Shown here piece by piece: positions 34,379 to 42,800 of a DNA stretch of 55,195 nucleotides. Made by a program: the position numbers and the translations under genes. How positions within the stretch are numbered: position 1 is the first letter of the stretch; every line of letters begins with the position of its first letter. The notes beneath the pieces are model-generated. The model saw only the letters and a program-made list of their open reading frames with translations. It did no database searches and was not told the origin of the DNA. The DNA lies in the NCBI RefSeq assembly GCF_000801335.2, contig NZ_JSEH01000029.1:1-55195 (forward strand), in the 5' to 3' direction. The DNA comes from Desulfovibrio sp. TomC. Lineage in GTDB: Bacteria; Desulfobacterota; Desulfovibrionia; Desulfovibrionales; Desulfovibrionaceae.

Positions 34379-34525
34379 GGCAGGTCTTCCGGCTTGTCCC
34401 ATCGGCCCCGGCCTTCCCGGGAAGGAATCCCAGTGGCGCGCGAGGAGGCCGACTGTGCGGGGGACTGACGGCGGCGGGACCGCTCCCGATTTGAACGGGA
34501 TTCCCTATTAAGCCCCGAAGGGCGC
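34379..34525 (-). promoter_or_regulatory. Cobalamin riboswitch
   Basis: On the minus strand the conserved segments appear in order: GGCTTAATAGGGAA, then an AAATCGGGAGCGGTCCCGCC block, AGTC, the B12-box core GCCACTGGG, GGGAAGGC and finally CCGGAAGACCTGCC. This is the full class I adenosylcobalamin aptamer layout. It controls cbiK and the transporter genes. Confidence 0.93.
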
Positions 34526-34566
34526 CCAGGTCGATGGCGGGGACGTACCGGGGGGCGTGCGGGCTG

Positions 34567-34908
34567 TCAAGGCGCAGGGGCGGGCTTTATGACGCCGCGT
34601 TTGAGCAGGATTTCGTAATCGCCCTTTTTCGTGAAAAGGGTCGGCACGTTAAGGGTTTCGAGATTTTTCATGAGGGTTTGCACCGTCGCCTTGGTGGCCT
34701 TTTGGTCCATGACCACAATGGCCACGTCCTTGGCTACGGAGAGGCGTTCGGCGATTTCCCAGGCCGCAGTGACCGGCGGACCGCCGTTGAGCCGGTAGGA
34801 GTCGACATCGACCTGGATGACGGCGGCCGGGACGCGTGCCGGAACAGCCAGACTGGCGAGCAGCAGACAGACGCAAAGGGGGCGGGCATATCTGGACATG
34901 TGCTTCAT
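34567..34908 (-). CDS. Small exported protein of unknown function
   Basis: 113 residues (or 110 from the second Met at 34899). Signal peptide PLCVCLLLASLAVPARVPAA. The mature part has VDVDSYRLNGGPPVTAAWEIAERL and KDVAIVVMDQKATKATVQTLMKNLE. The alternating strand-helix pattern and the VAIVVMD...VQTL spacing vaguely resemble the periplasmic domain of ExbD/TolR, but without a membrane anchor; this is only an analogy. It lies directly upstream of the cobalamin riboswitch on the same strand and may carry the operon promoter. Function unknown. Confidence 0.6.
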   Translation of the reverse strand: MKHMSRYARPLCVCLLLASLAVPARVPAAVIQVDVDSYRLNGGPPVTAAWEIAERLSVAKDVAIVVMDQKATKATVQTLMKNLETLNVPTLFTKKGDYEILLKRGVIKPAPAP

Positions 34909-34957
34909 TTATGGTTAAAGATTTTTTTCACGAAATACATTCCTGGGGAGGTTCGCC

Positions 34958-35071
34958 GTGAAATTTGATTTCGCCGGTCTTATGGTGCTGTTCGGGCTCG
35001 CTTCTGTGTTTATCGCCCTGCTTGTTCTCAAGGCCCAGCAGGCTGCCAAACCCAAAGACCAGGACTGGTAG
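34958..35071 (+). CDS. 37-residue single-pass membrane peptide
   Basis: GTG start at 34958 with GGGGAGG 7 nt upstream. Begins MKFDFAGLMVLFGLASVF, continues as one hydrophobic helix through IALLVLKAQQ and ends in a charged tail AAKPKDQDW. Good ribosome site and typical topology (short N-terminus, one helix, polar C-terminus) support a real gene. No family recognised. Divergent from the 113-residue exported protein gene and followed by intergenic repeats. Confidence 0.6.
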   Translation: MKFDFAGLMVLFGLASVFIALLVLKAQQAAKPKDQDW

Positions 35072-35135
35072 CACCCGCCCCTTCGGTCGCTTTTCCGGCG
35101 GCGGACGGCTTGCGTCGTTCGCCGCTTTTGCCGTT

Positions 35136-35246
35136 GGAAGAGTGCCTCCGGCGGCCAAAGGGGTGACCCCTTTGGACTCCCTCCTGGGGGCAACCCCGTA
35201 CAACTTCTCCCATTGCAGGGGGTCTGGGGGTGTCCCCCCGGCCACC
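35136..35246. repeat. Intergenic palindromic repeat, copy 2 (double unit)
   Basis: Two units facing each other. The first (forward) is AGAGTGCCTCCGGCGGCC followed by a hairpin with CCAAAGGGG and CCCCTTTGG arms. The second (reverse) has a GGCCGGGGGG/CCCCC hairpin and the GGGAGAAGTTGTAC flank. The stem sequence differs from copy 1 but pairing is kept. Confidence 0.72.
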
Positions 35247-35319
35247 GGCATCTTCCCATCTTTTCCAGCTTCACTTCCGCTCACCGACTTGGCAACGCGC
35301 GCCGTCAAAGCAAACTAAC

Positions 35320-35385
35320 CCCAGGTGGGATTCCAAAGGGCACTGCCCTTTGGCCGCCGGAGGCACTCTTCTGCCTTCTCCTCTC
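35320..35385 (-). repeat. Intergenic palindromic repeat, copy 3
   Basis: Reverse-oriented copy. Its minus-strand GCCTCCGGCGGCC core is followed by a hairpin with CCAAAGGG and CCCTTTGG arms. The stretch 35346-35370 is a perfect 25-nt inverted repeat of 35138-35162. Confidence 0.75.
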
Positions 35386-35401
35386 TTCTCCCCCCCGCTC
35401 G

Positions 35402-37321
35402 CTACCGCTTGCGCAACTGGCGCTTGTCGCCGACGCGCACGGTGATCTTGTCCTTGTCCAGGTATTCGAGCAGGGCGATCAGGAACTTGCGCGACAGGCC
35501 GGTCAGTTCGCGGAATTCCGCCGGTCCCATGTCGGTGGCTCCGGCGGCGTAGTAGGCTTGCACCTTCTCGATAAGGGCTTTGATGGCCGCAGCGCAGAAG
35601 TACATGTTTTCCTGGGCCTTGATAATGAGCCCTTCGTCTTGCAGCACCTTGTAGACCGGTTGGGCTTCCTTGAAGGTCAGGTCCAGGGGTTCGAGGATGT
35701 CTTTGATGTTGGGCGGGGTCAGGCCGCCTTTCTGGTAGGCGGCAAGGAGAATGCCGCGCAGCTTGGCTTGATCGGAGGCCAGCGACACCTTGTGGTCGGG
35801 CAGGCGGATGACGTCGCCTTCGGTGGCCAGTTTGCCGGCGCGCAGGAGCCGTTCGACCATGAGATGGAAAAGCTTGGGCGAGAGGGCCTTGCCCCAGGTG
35901 GAGGCCAGTTCGCTGCGGGAGACGCCGAGTTTGAGGGGTTCGCGCTTGTGGTAGGCGGCCATGAATTCGGCCAGGGATGTGGCGAGTGCGGCCACGGTGT
36001 CGCCGTGGACGTAGTGGCGGCCTTCCTTGCCCTCGCGGTCGGTGAGCGCCGCGCCGCCCTTGTCGCATAGGCTGGCGAGCGCCTTGTCCAGGGCCTTGGA
36101 TTCAAGGTCGGTGAGCGTCATGAGCCGGGCAAAGCCCAGACCTTCGGTCCCGGCCCGGCGCAGTTGCAGGGCGACCAGGGCGGTTCCGGTGGTCGCGGCC
36201 AGCTCGGCCAAAAGGGCGCTTGTTTCCTCGGTGTGGCGCTTGAGCTTGCGGGCCATGGGCGTGAGCACCCGGCCGCCGGCCATGGTGCGCAGCGGCGCGC
36301 CGGAGCGGATGACCACCCGGTCGCCGTGGACGCCGGCCATGGGTTCGGGGAAGCGCAGCTGGCACACGGCCGTTTCGCCTGGTTCGAGCTTGTCGCGGTC
36401 AAGGAGATGCACCCGGGCCAGGATTTCCCGGGTGCCGTGGTGCAGATGCACTTCGGTGCGATGTTTGATGCCGCGCGGGGCCGAGGCCAGACACAGGAGT
36501 TCCACCTCCCAGACCGTGTCCGGAAACAACGTCCCGGGCAGGGCCAGCACCTCGCCGCGCTCGATGTCCTCGACCTCAAGCCCGGCCAGATTGACGGCGG
36601 TGCGCCGCCCGGCCGGCGAGACCTCCACGGTTTCGCCGTGGGATTGCAGGCTGCGGATTTTCGAGCGTTTGTCGGTGGGGAAAAGGCGCACGTCGTCGCC
36701 CACGGCAAACGAGCCGGCAATGAGCGTACCCGTGACCACCGTGCCGTGGCCGCGAAGGGTGAACACCCGGTCGATGGGCAGCCGGGCCAGATCGGAGCGG
36801 CGCTTGGGGGCAAAGGTGTCGGCCAGTTCGGACAGGGCGACGCGAAGCTCCGGCAGGCCCGCCCCGGTGTGGGAGGAGACCGGAAAGATGGGGGCGTCGG
36901 CCAGAAACGTGCCGGCCAGCACGCCGCGCACGTCTTCGGTGACCATGGCCAACCAGTCCTCGTCCACCATGTCGCATTTGGTCAGCGCCACCACCCCGGT
37001 CTCGACGCCAAGGAGCGTGCAGATGTCCAAATGCTCGCGGGTCTGGGGCATGACGCCTTCGTCGGCGGCAATGACAAGCGTCACGAAATCAATGCCGGCC
37101 GCGCCGGCCACCATGTTTTTGACAAACCGCTCATGCCCCGGCACGTCGATGACGCCAAGGCGCGTGCCGCCGGGCAGATCCATGAAGGCAAAGCCCAGCT
37201 CGATGGTGATGCCGCGCTTTTTCTCCTCGGCCAGCCGGTCGCAGTCGATGCCGGTCAGGGCCTTTATGAGCGTCGTCTTGCCATGGTCGATGTGCCCGGC
37301 TGTCCCCATGATAACTGGCAT
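35402..37321 (-). CDS. selB: Selenocysteine-specific elongation factor SelB
   Basis: 639 residues from the ATG at 37321; the open frame extends further back but only through intergenic repeat. N-terminal EF-Tu-like GTPase: [40 protein letters not shown]. Domain 2/3 follows ([19 protein letters not shown]). The C-terminal third consists of winged-helix domains ([38 protein letters not shown], ending [10 protein letters not shown]) that bind the SECIS RNA. Delivers Sec-tRNA to UGA. Its partner selA is two genes away. Confidence 0.96.
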   Translation of the reverse strand: MPVIMGTAGHIDHGKTTLIKALTGIDCDRLAEEKKRGITIELGFAFMDLPGGTRLGVIDVPGHERFVKNMVAGAAGIDFVTLVIAADEGVMPQTREHLDICTLLGVETGVVALTKCDMVDEDWLAMVTEDVRGVLAGTFLADAPIFPVSSHTGAGLPELRVALSELADTFAPKRRSDLARLPIDRVFTLRGHGTVVTGTLIAGSFAVGDDVRLFPTDKRSKIRSLQSHGETVEVSPAGRRTAVNLAGLEVEDIERGEVLALPGTLFPDTVWEVELLCLASAPRGIKHRTEVHLHHGTREILARVHLLDRDKLEPGETAVCQLRFPEPMAGVHGDRVVIRSGAPLRTMAGGRVLTPMARKLKRHTEETSALLAELAATTGTALVALQLRRAGTEGLGFARLMTLTDLESKALDKALASLCDKGGAALTDREGKEGRHYVHGDTVAALATSLAEFMAAYHKREPLKLGVSRSELASTWGKALSPKLFHLMVERLLRAGKLATEGDVIRLPDHKVSLASDQAKLRGILLAAYQKGGLTPPNIKDILEPLDLTFKEAQPVYKVLQDEGLIIKAQENMYFCAAAIKALIEKVQAYYAAGATDMGPAEFRELTGLSRKFLIALLEYLDKDKITVRVGDKRQLRKR

Positions 37322-37350
37322 GTGCGGTTCCTTGAAGGGGTGAAGAAAAG

Positions 37351-37413
37351 AGGAAGAGGCCTCCGGCGGCCGGGGGGGATCATCCCCCCGGACCCCCTGA
37401 AAGGGAGAAAGGT
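37351..37413 (+). repeat. Intergenic palindromic repeat, copy 4
   Basis: Forward copy between the M18 aminopeptidase gene and selB: GAGGCCTCCGGCGGCC, a hairpin with CCGGGGGGG and CCCCCCGG arms, then ACCCCCT-GAAA-GGGAG. It runs up to the aminopeptidase stop. Confidence 0.75.
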
Positions 37414-38870
37414 TAGCTGGAGAGGAAAGCCTGGTAGGCCAGTTTGGTGGCGTAGAGATCGGCGACACTGGTGATCTCGAAGGGGCTGTGCATACTGAGC
37501 ACGGCCGGGCCGAAATCAATGATGTCCATGCCGTAGACCGCCAGGAACTTGGCCACCGTGCCGCCGCCGCCAAGGTCCACCCGGCCAAGCTCGGCCATCT
37601 GCCAGGGGATGCCGGCCCCGTCGAGGAGGCTTCGCAACCAGGCCACGTATTCGGGATGGGCGTCGTTGGCCCCGACCTTGCCGCGATGGCCGGTGAATTT
37701 GCAAAAGCATGGGCCACTGCCGAGCAGGGCCGAATTGAGCTTCTCGTGCAGATCCTGGTAATCCGGGTCCATGGCGGCATGCACGTCGGCGGAAACCGCC
37801 TTGCCCGCAGCCAGCACCCGGCTTTTGCGCGCCGTAGGCTCCCAGGCCTCGATGAGGTCTTCCAGGCAATATTCGAAAAAGCGCGACTTGGCCCCGGTGG
37901 AACCCTCGGAGCCGATCTCTTCCTTGTCCCAGAAAAGCACGATCTGGGTGTGCTCGGGCTGGCCGGCGTCGAGCAGGGCGGAGAGTCCGGCATAGACGCA
38001 CACCCGGTCGTCCTGGCCGTAGCCGCCGATCAGCGCGCCGTCGAGACCGACGAGCCTGGCCGGCCCGGCCGGCACGGCTTGCAGTTCGGCGCTGTAGAGG
38101 TCGGCCTCTTCAATGCCGTAGCGTTCGTTTAACAGGGTGAGCACCTTGGCCTTGATCAGGTCGTTGCCATTGCCGTTTGCGGCCGGTTTGGCCTCGGCGG
38201 TCTCAGGCGTTTCGGCCGGCTTCTCGGCCGGGGAGTGGCCGATGATGATATTGAGCTTTTCGGCTTCAAAGGCTTCGGACAGCTTTTTTTCCACCTGCCG
38301 GTAGGCCAGATGGGGGAGCAGGTCCGGGATGGTGAAGACCGGATCGGCCGGGTCCTCGCCGATGGTGACCGGGATGACCGTGCCGTCCTTTTTGGCCACC
38401 ACGCCGTGCAGGGCCAAGGCCCTGGCCAGCCATTGGTGCTTGCGGATGCCGCCGTAGTAGTGGGTCTTTAACTGGGCGACGCCGCAGTCCTGATAGAGCG
38501 GACGCTGCTTGAGGTCGATGCGCGGGGTGTCGCAATGGGCGCCGAGCAGCCGGAAGCCTTCACTGAGCGGCTTTTTGCCCTTGCGGGCCACGAACATGGT
38601 CTTGCCCTTCATGACGCGGTACACGGCGTCGCCGGCAAAATTGCCGTCCAGGCTTTCGGCGAACCCGGCTCCGGACAGGACGCCTTGGACGTACTGGACC
38701 GTCTCGCGTTCGGTTTTGCAGGCCGAAAGAAAGGCGATGTAGGTGTCGGCCAGGGTTTTCATGGCCTCGCGCTCTTCGGGCGTGGCATAGGTTTCCCAGC
38801 AGCTTTTGGCGTCAATGGTCAGGCCCGGGGCGGCCGGGGTGATTTCTTCGGTGTCGGTCATGATGCTCAT
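37413..38870 (-). CDS. M18 family aminopeptidase
   Basis: 485 residues from the ATG at 38870 with AAGGAG upstream. Zinc-dependent aminopeptidase related to yeast aminopeptidase I and bacterial ApeB-type enzymes. Metal-binding blocks: RLLGAHCDTPRIDLK, the IGGYGQDDRVCVYAGLSAL aspartate, VLFWDKEEIGSEGSTGA with the catalytic Glu pair, and the C-terminal SMHSPFEITSVADLY histidine. An Ala/Pro/Glu-rich insertion (about residues 210-230) interrupts the fold. Cytosolic; broad peptide turnover. No functional link to the flanking sel genes is evident. Confidence 0.9.
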   Translation of the reverse strand: MSIMTDTEEITPAAPGLTIDAKSCWETYATPEEREAMKTLADTYIAFLSACKTERETVQYVQGVLSGAGFAESLDGNFAGDAVYRVMKGKTMFVARKGKKPLSEGFRLLGAHCDTPRIDLKQRPLYQDCGVAQLKTHYYGGIRKHQWLARALALHGVVAKKDGTVIPVTIGEDPADPVFTIPDLLPHLAYRQVEKKLSEAFEAEKLNIIIGHSPAEKPAETPETAEAKPAANGNGNDLIKAKVLTLLNERYGIEEADLYSAELQAVPAGPARLVGLDGALIGGYGQDDRVCVYAGLSALLDAGQPEHTQIVLFWDKEEIGSEGSTGAKSRFFEYCLEDLIEAWEPTARKSRVLAAGKAVSADVHAAMDPDYQDLHEKLNSALLGSGPCFCKFTGHRGKVGANDAHPEYVAWLRSLLDGAGIPWQMAELGRVDLGGGGTVAKFLAVYGMDIIDFGPAVLSMHSPFEITSVADLYATKLAYQAFLSS

Positions 38871-38950
38871 TGCTCCTTCAAATGCTTTGAACCAAGGCCT
38901 TATTGTAATTGCTGTGCTCCCCTGTGGGAACCCCATCCTCACTATCCTTT

Positions 38951-39020
38951 CTTCCCGTCGAGGGGTCCGGGGGGATGATCCCCCCGGCGGGGTGCGGGGC
39001 AGCGCCCCGCTCTTTTTCCC
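38951..39020 (-). repeat. Intergenic palindromic repeat, copy 5
   Basis: Reverse-oriented copy between selA and the aminopeptidase gene. The CCGGGGGG/CCCCCCGG hairpin and the ACCCCTCGACGGG flank match copy 1, but instead of GCCTCCGGCGGCC it has a GCGGGGC-AGC-GCCCCGC stem followed on the plus strand by TCTTTTTCCC, which may act as a terminator. Confidence 0.68.
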
Positions 39021-39032
39021 TGTTTTTTCTGC

Positions 39033-40436
39033 TCACTCGCCGAGCGCCTGTCCGAGCACTGTGCTGACGAGTTTCAGCTCATCGTCGGCCAGGGTGCGCG
39101 GGTCCAGGAGCAGGGCGTCGTCCTGGGTGCGGGCCACCAGCGGCGGATCGGTCGTGAGCAGCCGCGCCCGCAAAGCGTCGGGGGACGGCGCGCCGGCAAG
39201 CGGCGAGAGGGCGACCAGCGTGGTTGGCAGATCGCGCTCGGGAAAGGCCCCGCCGCCCACCCGGGACGCGCCCGGGATGGTCCCGACTGTGTAGCGGCCG
39301 GCCAGGGATTTTTTAAGGAGGCTTGCCAGCTTGCGGGCCTTTTTGGCCAGGGCCTGCGGGGCGGCGGTGATCATGGCCACGGTGGGGATGACGGTCCGGG
39401 CGCGCTCGGGGTCGCGGTAGAGGCGAAGGGTGGCCTCCAGGGCGGCCAGCGTCATCTTGTCGATGCGAATGGCCCGGTTGAGCGGATTCTTGCGGATGGC
39501 CGCGATATATTTGGCCCGGCCGACGATGATGCCGGCCTGGGGGCCGCCGAGGACCTTGTCGCCGCTAAAAGTCACGACGTCGGCCCCATCGGCCACGGCC
39601 TGCTGCACGGTCGGTTCGCCGGGCAGGCCATAGCTGGTAAAATCGGTCAGGTTGCCGCTGCCGAGGTCCTCGATGACCGGCAGATTGTGGCGTCGGCCCA
39701 GGGGCACGAGTTCGGCCAGGGAGACTTCCTTGGTAAAGCCCACGATGCGGTAGTTGGAGGTGTGGACCTTTAACAGGGCGGCCGTCTCCGGGGTGACGGC
39801 GTTTTCGTAGTCGCGGGGATGGGTGCGGTTGGTGGCCCCGACCTCGCGCAGGATCGCCCCGGACTTGGCCATGATTTCGGGGATGCGAAACGAGCCGCCG
39901 ATTTCCACAAGCTGCCCCCGGGAGACGACGACTTCCCGGCCCTTGGCCAGGGTTTCCAGGGTGATGAGCACGGCGGCGGCGTTGTTGTTGACCACCAGCG
40001 CGTCTTCGGCTCCGGTCAGCGTGCGCAGGATGTCAAGCACATGGCTGTAGCGGCTGCCGCGTTCGCCGGTCGTCAGATCAAATTCCAGGTTGGAATAGTG
40101 CAGGCAGGCTTCGGCGGCGGCGGTTGCGGCCTCGGGGGCCAAAAGCGAACGGCCGAGGTTGGTGTGCACAACCACGCCGGTGGCGTTTATGACCCGGCGG
40201 AAATGGGGCCGGGTGGCCGCAGCCGCCGAGCGGGCGCATTGGGCAAAGAGCAGGGCGTGGTCGAGCTGGACCGGATCGGTCAGGCGGCCGGCCCGGATGT
40301 CCTCGCGCAGTCCGTCGAGGAAACTGGTGACCGCATCGCGCAGCATGGCCCGGGGCAGGGCGGCCAGGGACGGGTCTGTGTCCAGGGCGGCCAGGACGGC
40401 GTCCACGGGCGGGAGCAGGCGGAAAAAATTTTGCAC
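39033..40436 (-). CDS. selA: L-seryl-tRNA(Sec) selenium transferase
   Basis: 467 residues, normal, from a GTG at 40436. PLP enzyme converting Ser-tRNA(Sec) to Sec-tRNA(Sec). Conserved blocks: INATGVVVHTNLGRSLLAPEA, LEFDLTTGERGSRYSH, NNNAAAVLITLETLA, and the PLP lysine in TFSGDKVLGGPQAGIIVGR. Downstream of folC (75 nt) on the same strand. Together with selB it implies the organism makes selenoproteins; no selC tRNA is in the window. Confidence 0.96.
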   Translation of the reverse strand: MQNFFRLLPPVDAVLAALDTDPSLAALPRAMLRDAVTSFLDGLREDIRAGRLTDPVQLDHALLFAQCARSAAAATRPHFRRVINATGVVVHTNLGRSLLAPEAATAAAEACLHYSNLEFDLTTGERGSRYSHVLDILRTLTGAEDALVVNNNAAAVLITLETLAKGREVVVSRGQLVEIGGSFRIPEIMAKSGAILREVGATNRTHPRDYENAVTPETAALLKVHTSNYRIVGFTKEVSLAELVPLGRRHNLPVIEDLGSGNLTDFTSYGLPGEPTVQQAVADGADVVTFSGDKVLGGPQAGIIVGRAKYIAAIRKNPLNRAIRIDKMTLAALEATLRLYRDPERARTVIPTVAMITAAPQALAKKARKLASLLKKSLAGRYTVGTIPGASRVGGGAFPERDLPTTLVALSPLAGAPSPDALRARLLTTDPPLVARTQDDALLLDPRTLADDELKLVSTVLGQALGE

Positions 40437-40511
40437 GGCGATTCCGAAGGGTTGGGCGTTGGCGTCACAGTCGCGTCAAGCCATGGAGCATACCCGGAAA
40501 CGCCGGTGAGA

Positions 40512-41804
40512 TCAATTTTGCCCGGCCGGGAAAAGGGCAGCCAGCAAGTACATGGAACCGCAGGCCAAAACAGTTCCGTCCAGGGCGCGCACGCTCTCCA
40601 AGGCGGCTTCGGGTCCGGCCACGACAACGGCCCGGGGACCGAGCCGGGCGGCCACTTCAGCTGCCGGTCTGGCCCGGGATATGCCCGGCAATTCGGGCAC
40701 GAAGATGGGGCCGGCGGTGAGCCGGGCGGCCACCGGGGCCATGGCCTCCAGATCCTTGTCGCCAAGGCAGGTGAAGATAAGGGCCGACGGAGCAAGTCGT
40801 AGGCTGGACAGGGCCGTTTCCAGGGCGGTCAGGGCCGGCAGGTTGTGGGCGCAGTCCAGGAGCAGGTCCGGGCCCATTTCCGGCAGGCGCAACAGATGCA
40901 GCCGGCCGGGCAGGAAGGTCTCGGCCAGGGCGCGGCGCACGGCGTCAGGATCGGGGATGATGCCGAGCATGCCGGCGCACAGTGCGAATCCGGCCAGGGC
41001 CAAGGCGGCGTTTTGGGCCTGATGCGGCCCGGCCAGCCGCAGTCTGGCCTCGGGAATGTCCAGGCGATGCGGGGCCTTGAGCACGGCTCTCTTGGTTCTG
41101 GAGTCGTACACGGCCAATTCGGACACGTCATAGAGACGCGCGCCGACAGCCTCGGCCTGGCGTCGCAGTTCGGCCAGGGCCTCGGGCGGCTGGGGACCGG
41201 TCACGGCCAGGCCGCCGGGCGTCATGGCCCCGGCCTTGTCCCGGGCGATGTCGGCCAGCGTTGGTCCGATAACGGCGGCATGGTCCAGGCCGATGGGCGC
41301 AAAGAGCACGAGGTCGCGGGGAAGGGCCGTGGTGGCGTCGCCGGCCCCGCCGAGGCCGGCTTCATAGACGACGGCCTCAGCCCCTTGGTCGGTGAACAGC
41401 CAGGCGGCCATGGCGGTGAGCAGCTCGAAATAGGTCAGCCGGCCGGCTTCGCCGCCTGGGGCGGCGGCAGCCAGGACGGCGTTGGCGGCGTCGGTCCAGA
41501 CCGGCTCCGGGAGTTGCCGGCCGCCAAAGAGAATGCGCTCGCGTACGCTGACAAAGTGGGGCGAGAGGTACAGGCCCGTGGGCAGGCCGTGGGCGGCCAG
41601 CAAGGCGGCGAGCAGGGCCGAGGTGGAGCCTTTGCCGTTGGTGCCGACGGTCTGCACAGCCAGATGGGGCAGGCTGACAAGGTGAAGCCTGGCCAGGGCA
41701 GAGTGCATCCGCCCGGGACCCAGATCCATGTGAAACAGGCCCAGATTGTCGAGGTAGGCCGAGAAGGCGGCAAAATCCGGAAATTCAGATGGTGATGACG
41801 TCAT
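40512..41804 (-). CDS. folC: Folylpolyglutamate/dihydrofolate synthase
   Basis: 430 residues from the ATG at 41804. ATP-dependent ligase adding glutamate to folates (and dihydropteroate). The P-loop is VGTNGKGSTSALLAALLAAHG; the second conserved block is YEAGLGGAGDATTAL, with Ala where GGRLDATN is usual; the C-terminal domain has LLLDCAHNLPAL. The first 20 nt overlap the end of the upstream metallo-hydrolase gene, so translation is coupled. Confidence 0.92.
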   Translation of the reverse strand: MTSSPSEFPDFAAFSAYLDNLGLFHMDLGPGRMHSALARLHLVSLPHLAVQTVGTNGKGSTSALLAALLAAHGLPTGLYLSPHFVSVRERILFGGRQLPEPVWTDAANAVLAAAAPGGEAGRLTYFELLTAMAAWLFTDQGAEAVVYEAGLGGAGDATTALPRDLVLFAPIGLDHAAVIGPTLADIARDKAGAMTPGGLAVTGPQPPEALAELRRQAEAVGARLYDVSELAVYDSRTKRAVLKAPHRLDIPEARLRLAGPHQAQNAALALAGFALCAGMLGIIPDPDAVRRALAETFLPGRLHLLRLPEMGPDLLLDCAHNLPALTALETALSSLRLAPSALIFTCLGDKDLEAMAPVAARLTAGPIFVPELPGISRARPAAEVAARLGPRAVVVAGPEAALESVRALDGTVLACGSMYLLAALFPAGQN

Positions 41805-42567
41805 GTTCCCTGAGCAGCCGGTAGGTATAGCCGGCCAGTTCCTGGCCCAATTCGCGTTCGATGGCAACGGCGAAGGGGGCCTTCATATGATAGATAAAGA
41901 TGTCGGGCCGGGCGCGCAGTTTGTCGAGTTCCAGGCGCAGCAGGCGCGGCGTGAGATGCTTGGACGCGGCGGCCAGCCCGTCCATGGCCGAAGGAAAGGA
42001 GGCTTCGGTAATGAGGTGGGTCAGGGCGAAGGGGAGAGCGTCCATGGCCCGCCAGAAGCTGTCGCAGGGGCCGGTGTCGCCGGTGTAGGCAAGGTTTTTG
42101 GCCCCGCCATCCTGCCACAGGACATAACCGGAAGCGGCTTTGGCATGATTGACGGGATAGGCGGCCACGGTCAGGTCGCCGATGGCGACCGGGACGCCCG
42201 GGACCATGGGCGCGTAGGTCAGGACCGGCGATTCCGCCGGGATGACGGTGAAATCGGGCCATATGGTGTCGTTTAACAGATGCGTGGCAATGGCGTCGAG
42301 AACCTCGGGCAGGCCGTGGATTTGGACTGGCGGCCGGCTGCCGGCGGTAAAAAACTCGATAAGGTTGTCGGCCAGAAACAAGATATCCTTGATGTGGTCG
42401 AGATGGCTGTGGGTGACGAAAATATGCTCGAGTCTGGCCTGGGCGGCCAAGTCGAGCGAGGAGGTGACGGAGCCGGCGTCAAGGAGGATGGTGTCGTTGA
42501 CACAAAATGAGGTGAGATTGTGGCCCGGCAGATCCGAGCCGGAACATCCGAGCACGCGCAGCTTCAT
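41785..42567 (-). CDS. Metallo-beta-lactamase-fold hydrolase, class II phosphodiesterase-like
   Basis: 260 residues from the ATG at 42567 with AAGGAGAG upstream. The metal-binding THSHLDHI motif is in HIFVTHSHLDHIKDILFLADNL; later ligands are likely in YPVNHAKAASGYVL, AYTGDTGPCDSFW and the C-terminal IYHMKAPF. The layout matches class II 3',5'-cyclic nucleotide phosphodiesterases (PdeA-type), but substrate cannot be assigned from sequence. First gene of a folC-selA transcription unit. Confidence 0.82.
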   Translation of the reverse strand: MKLRVLGCSGSDLPGHNLTSFCVNDTILLDAGSVTSSLDLAAQARLEHIFVTHSHLDHIKDILFLADNLIEFFTAGSRPPVQIHGLPEVLDAIATHLLNDTIWPDFTVIPAESPVLTYAPMVPGVPVAIGDLTVAAYPVNHAKAASGYVLWQDGGAKNLAYTGDTGPCDSFWRAMDALPFALTHLITEASFPSAMDGLAAASKHLTPRLLRLELDKLRARPDIFIYHMKAPFAVAIERELGQELAGYTYRLLREHDVITI

Positions 42568-42643
42568 GCCTCTCTCCTTGTGGCGGGCAATAATACCGGA
42601 ACTGGCAGTTTGAGCCGGCCGCATAGTTTCGTCAAGGGCGGCC

Positions 42644-42672
42644 TTGACCGCAGAGGCCGGCTTGTTTAGGTT
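42644..42672 (+). promoter_or_regulatory. Promoter of tRNA-Arg
   Basis: TTGACC (42644-42649) and TAGGTT (42667-42672) with a 17-nt spacer, ending 10 nt before the tRNA. Confidence 0.62.
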
Positions 42673-42682
42673 TCGTGCCCGT

Positions 42683-42759
42683 GCGCCCGTAGCTCAGTTG
42701 GATAGAGCATCTGCCTTCTAAGCAGACGGCCACAGGTTCGAATCCTGTCGGGCGCACCA
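42683..42759 (+). tRNA. tRNA-Arg (anticodon TCT)
   Basis: 77 nt with encoded CCA. Acceptor GCGCCCG pairs with CGGGCGC; the anticodon stem TCTGC/GCAGA encloses CTTCTAA with anticodon TCT; the T-loop is GGTTCGAATCC. It is followed within 125 nt by an integrase, so its 3' end is the likely attachment site of an integrated element. Confidence 0.97.
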
Positions 42760-42767
42760 GCAATTTC

Positions 42768-42799
42768 AAGGGCTTAGATACAATCTAAGCCCTTTTTTT
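42768..42799 (+). terminator. Terminator after tRNA-Arg
   Basis: AAGGGCTTAGAT (42768-42779) pairs perfectly with ATCTAAGCCCTT (42783-42794) across a 3-nt loop, followed by TTTTTTT. Confidence 0.9.
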
Positions 42800-42800
42800 G

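Larger units (their letters stand above)
34259..34566 (-). other. cbiK leader region
   Basis: This 308-nt gap on the minus strand is almost entirely regulatory: aptamer of the cobalamin riboswitch (34379-34525), a 7-nt alternative pairing partner (34328-34334) and a Shine-Dalgarno hairpin (34266-34283). Only about 40 nt separate the aptamer from the upstream gene, so the promoter may lie within that gene. Confidence 0.7.
35072..35401. other. Repeat-filled intergenic region between the small peptide gene and selB
   Basis: This gap holds two facing clusters of the GC-rich palindromic repeat (35136-35246 and 35320-35385). Outside them no ribosome site or credible frame was seen. It is a convergent intergenic space (small peptide gene on plus, selB on minus). 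Confidence 0.6.

Noticed and set aside
38871-40511. tRNA-Sec (selC) next to selA
   Set aside because: No long-variable-arm tRNA with anticodon TCA was found in the gaps around selA, folC or selB.
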